In this document: in pieces, positions 63,111 through 64,000 of the stretch
Layout: each line of letters opens with the position of its first letter
Position numbering within the stretch: the first letter of the stretch is position 1
Source of the DNA: Isochrysis galbana
Taxonomy: Eukaryota; Haptophyta; Isochrysidales; Isochrysidaceae
Direction of reading: 5' to 3'
Assembly (NCBI GenBank): GCA_018136815.1
Contig: CM030935.1
Coordinates: 6,911,311 to 6,975,310 of the forward strand
Length of the DNA: 64,000 nucleotides
Notes under the pieces: model-generated
The model's input: only the letters and a program-made list of their open reading frames with translations
Databases searched by the model: none
Told to the model about the DNA's origin: nothing
Program-made: the position numbers and the translations under genes

Positions 63111-64000
63111 CGCATCGGCGGTGGCCTCGGCGGCGGCAATGGGGGTGTGGAAGGGGGCAGAGGCGGAGGTTGCGTGGGCGGCCTCTGAGGGGGACTGCTC
63201 GGAGAGGGTGGAGATGGGGGTGGAGGTGGGGGCGGAGGCGGAGAGGGTGGAGGTCTTGGAGGAGGCGGGGACGGTGGAGGCGGGGGTGGACTAGGCATGG
63301 GCGGCGGCGGGAACGGCGGCGGCGGCGAGGGTGTTGGCGAGGGTGGTGGTGCTGATGGAGGCGGAAATGGGGGAACAGATGGCGGCGGAGTCGAGGGCGG
63401 GATGGTTGGAGGCGGCGATGGTGGTGGAGGTGGGAACAAGGGCGATGGCGGAGGACTCAGAGGTGGTGGAGAACGCGGCGCAGGAGGAGGTCGCGACGGA
63501 GGCTGAGAAGGAGGCAAAGACGGCGACGGAGGGGGATCGGGGGGCGGCCTTGGCGCAAGACCAGGAGGAAACGGGGGTTGAGATGGTGGCGGCGGCGATG
63601 GCGGCGGCCGCGAGGGAGGTGGTGGGCGCGGAGCCAGCCCAGGCCCATGTGGCGGCGGCGGCGGCAACGGCCACGGAGGAGCGGCCGGAGGTGCACGCGG
63701 TGGCTGTCGAGGGGGTGGCGAAGGCGGTGGTGGGGTAGGGGGCAACGATGGCGGAGAGGGTGGCGGGAGAGGTGGCGGTTCCAACGGGTCGGGCGACGGC
63801 ACAATTGGTGGTGGTGGTGGTGGTGGTGTGCCAGGTGGCTCCGATGGAGAAGGGGGATGTGGCGGCGGCGGCATCGTCGGCGGGCTGGACGGAGGCGGCG
63901 GAGCCACCGAACAAGTCACACGCACCCTGCCGCCGCCCGGATTGGTGCGGCTGCATTCGCCAGAGATACCTCCAATGCATGCAAGCGATGCGCACGCGTC
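59573..64000 (-). CDS. Pro-rich EGF/GPS multi-span membrane protein (5' end beyond window)
   Basis: Open from the window edge at 64000 to the TAA at 59573-59575, at least 1475 residues; the true start is outside. Order: a Cys-containing segment (ACASLACIGGISGECSRTN); about 350 residues of Ser-Pro/Pro-Pro repeats like algal hydroxyproline-rich extracellular proteins; an EGF-like module (CNAAAGNGQCIDGVCQCTDG); a GPS autoproteolysis-like motif (FLHCLCNHLTDFSVL); a first membrane span (VTYVGSIIVLWLVSLAFA); a long cytoplasmic region with a 111-residue tandem duplication and about five diverged 31-residue repeats; then several C-terminal spans (FWNVVVLESVLLAMLF, FIFAWIFALAVFVVCILV, FLLSIALALFTSFVII) ending FLLDNGWTAQLRSRAKDL. 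GPS plus many spans resembles polycystin-1-like or adhesion-type protist proteins. A surface receptor or mechanosensor role is inference. Confidence 0.78.
61720..62385 (-). repeat. 333-bp tandem duplication inside the GPS-protein gene
   Basis: Two in-frame 333-base units (about 62053-62385 and 61720-62052). Each encodes TRRMLRH(N/D)ELMSKMR, ASKDEVRL(D/E)NGAIQTRLS and MAEGGGTSRQV. Identity is about 90 percent by eye, so the duplication is fairly recent. Confidence 0.85.

Noticed and set aside
62612-63738. Trp/Arg-rich and Gly-rich plus-strand frames opposite the GPS gene
   Set aside because: They are antisense of the Ser-Pro repeat region.
1-64000. tRNA, rRNA or riboswitch
   Set aside because: I saw no convincing cloverleaf, rRNA core or known riboswitch pattern. 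A covariance-model scan was not possible here.

Overview
The window looks like nuclear DNA of a GC-rich, intron-bearing microalga with a complex (secondary) plastid, most like a haptophyte; that placement is inference. The grounds are: spliced genes with GT-AG introns; a transketolase whose first exon encodes a hydrophobic signal peptide followed by a transit-like stretch; a plastid-type FAD oxidoreductase; a long Pro-rich EGF/GPS membrane protein; and heavy microsatellite and retroelement content. There are no operons, bacterial ribosome sites or CRISPR arrays. Two runs of exactly 100 N (34133-34232, 46949-47048) mark scaffold gaps. Layout: 1-4.5 kb is mostly non-coding, with one unrecognised gene (2534-3658). 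4.6-9.6 kb is a nest of a Ty3/gypsy fragment and three LINE pieces, followed by a broken cytochrome-b561-like remnant. 10.4-19 kb carries three well supported host genes: a flavin-reductase-like protein, a three-exon secernin (C69 peptidase family) and a plastid transketolase. 19-24.5 kb is a repeat field: a 146-bp duplication, a poly-G/poly-C hairpin, LINE pieces and a 117-bp satellite. 25-30.9 kb holds a ten-exon PX plus DysF-domain gene reconstructed here exon by exon. 32-34 kb is a Ty3/gypsy fossil whose open frame joins a phage-like cytosine-methyltransferase domain to the element's protease. 36.3-37.8 kb is the FAD oxidoreductase. 41.5-46.9 kb is a long open Ty3/gypsy chromovirus polyprotein. 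47-50 kb has the end of a membrane protein gene and a UVR-motif gene. 51-54 kb is a broken plus-strand Ty3/gypsy copy. 54.5-56.1 kb is a two-exon DPH7 (diphthamide pathway) gene. 57-58.4 kb is another gypsy 5' fragment. 59.6-64 kb is the 3' part of a GPS/EGF multi-membrane-span protein that runs off the window. The host genes do not form a pathway; each is an independent locus separated by repeats. The mobile elements form two interacting families. One is a LINE with gag-like, CCCH, endonuclease and C-terminal zinc-finger regions and a T-rich 3' tail. The other is a Ty3/gypsy chromovirus present as one long open copy and several 5' leader fragments. The most notable observation is the methyltransferase domain in the gypsy frame; both assembly gaps also lie at the 5' side of gypsy copies.
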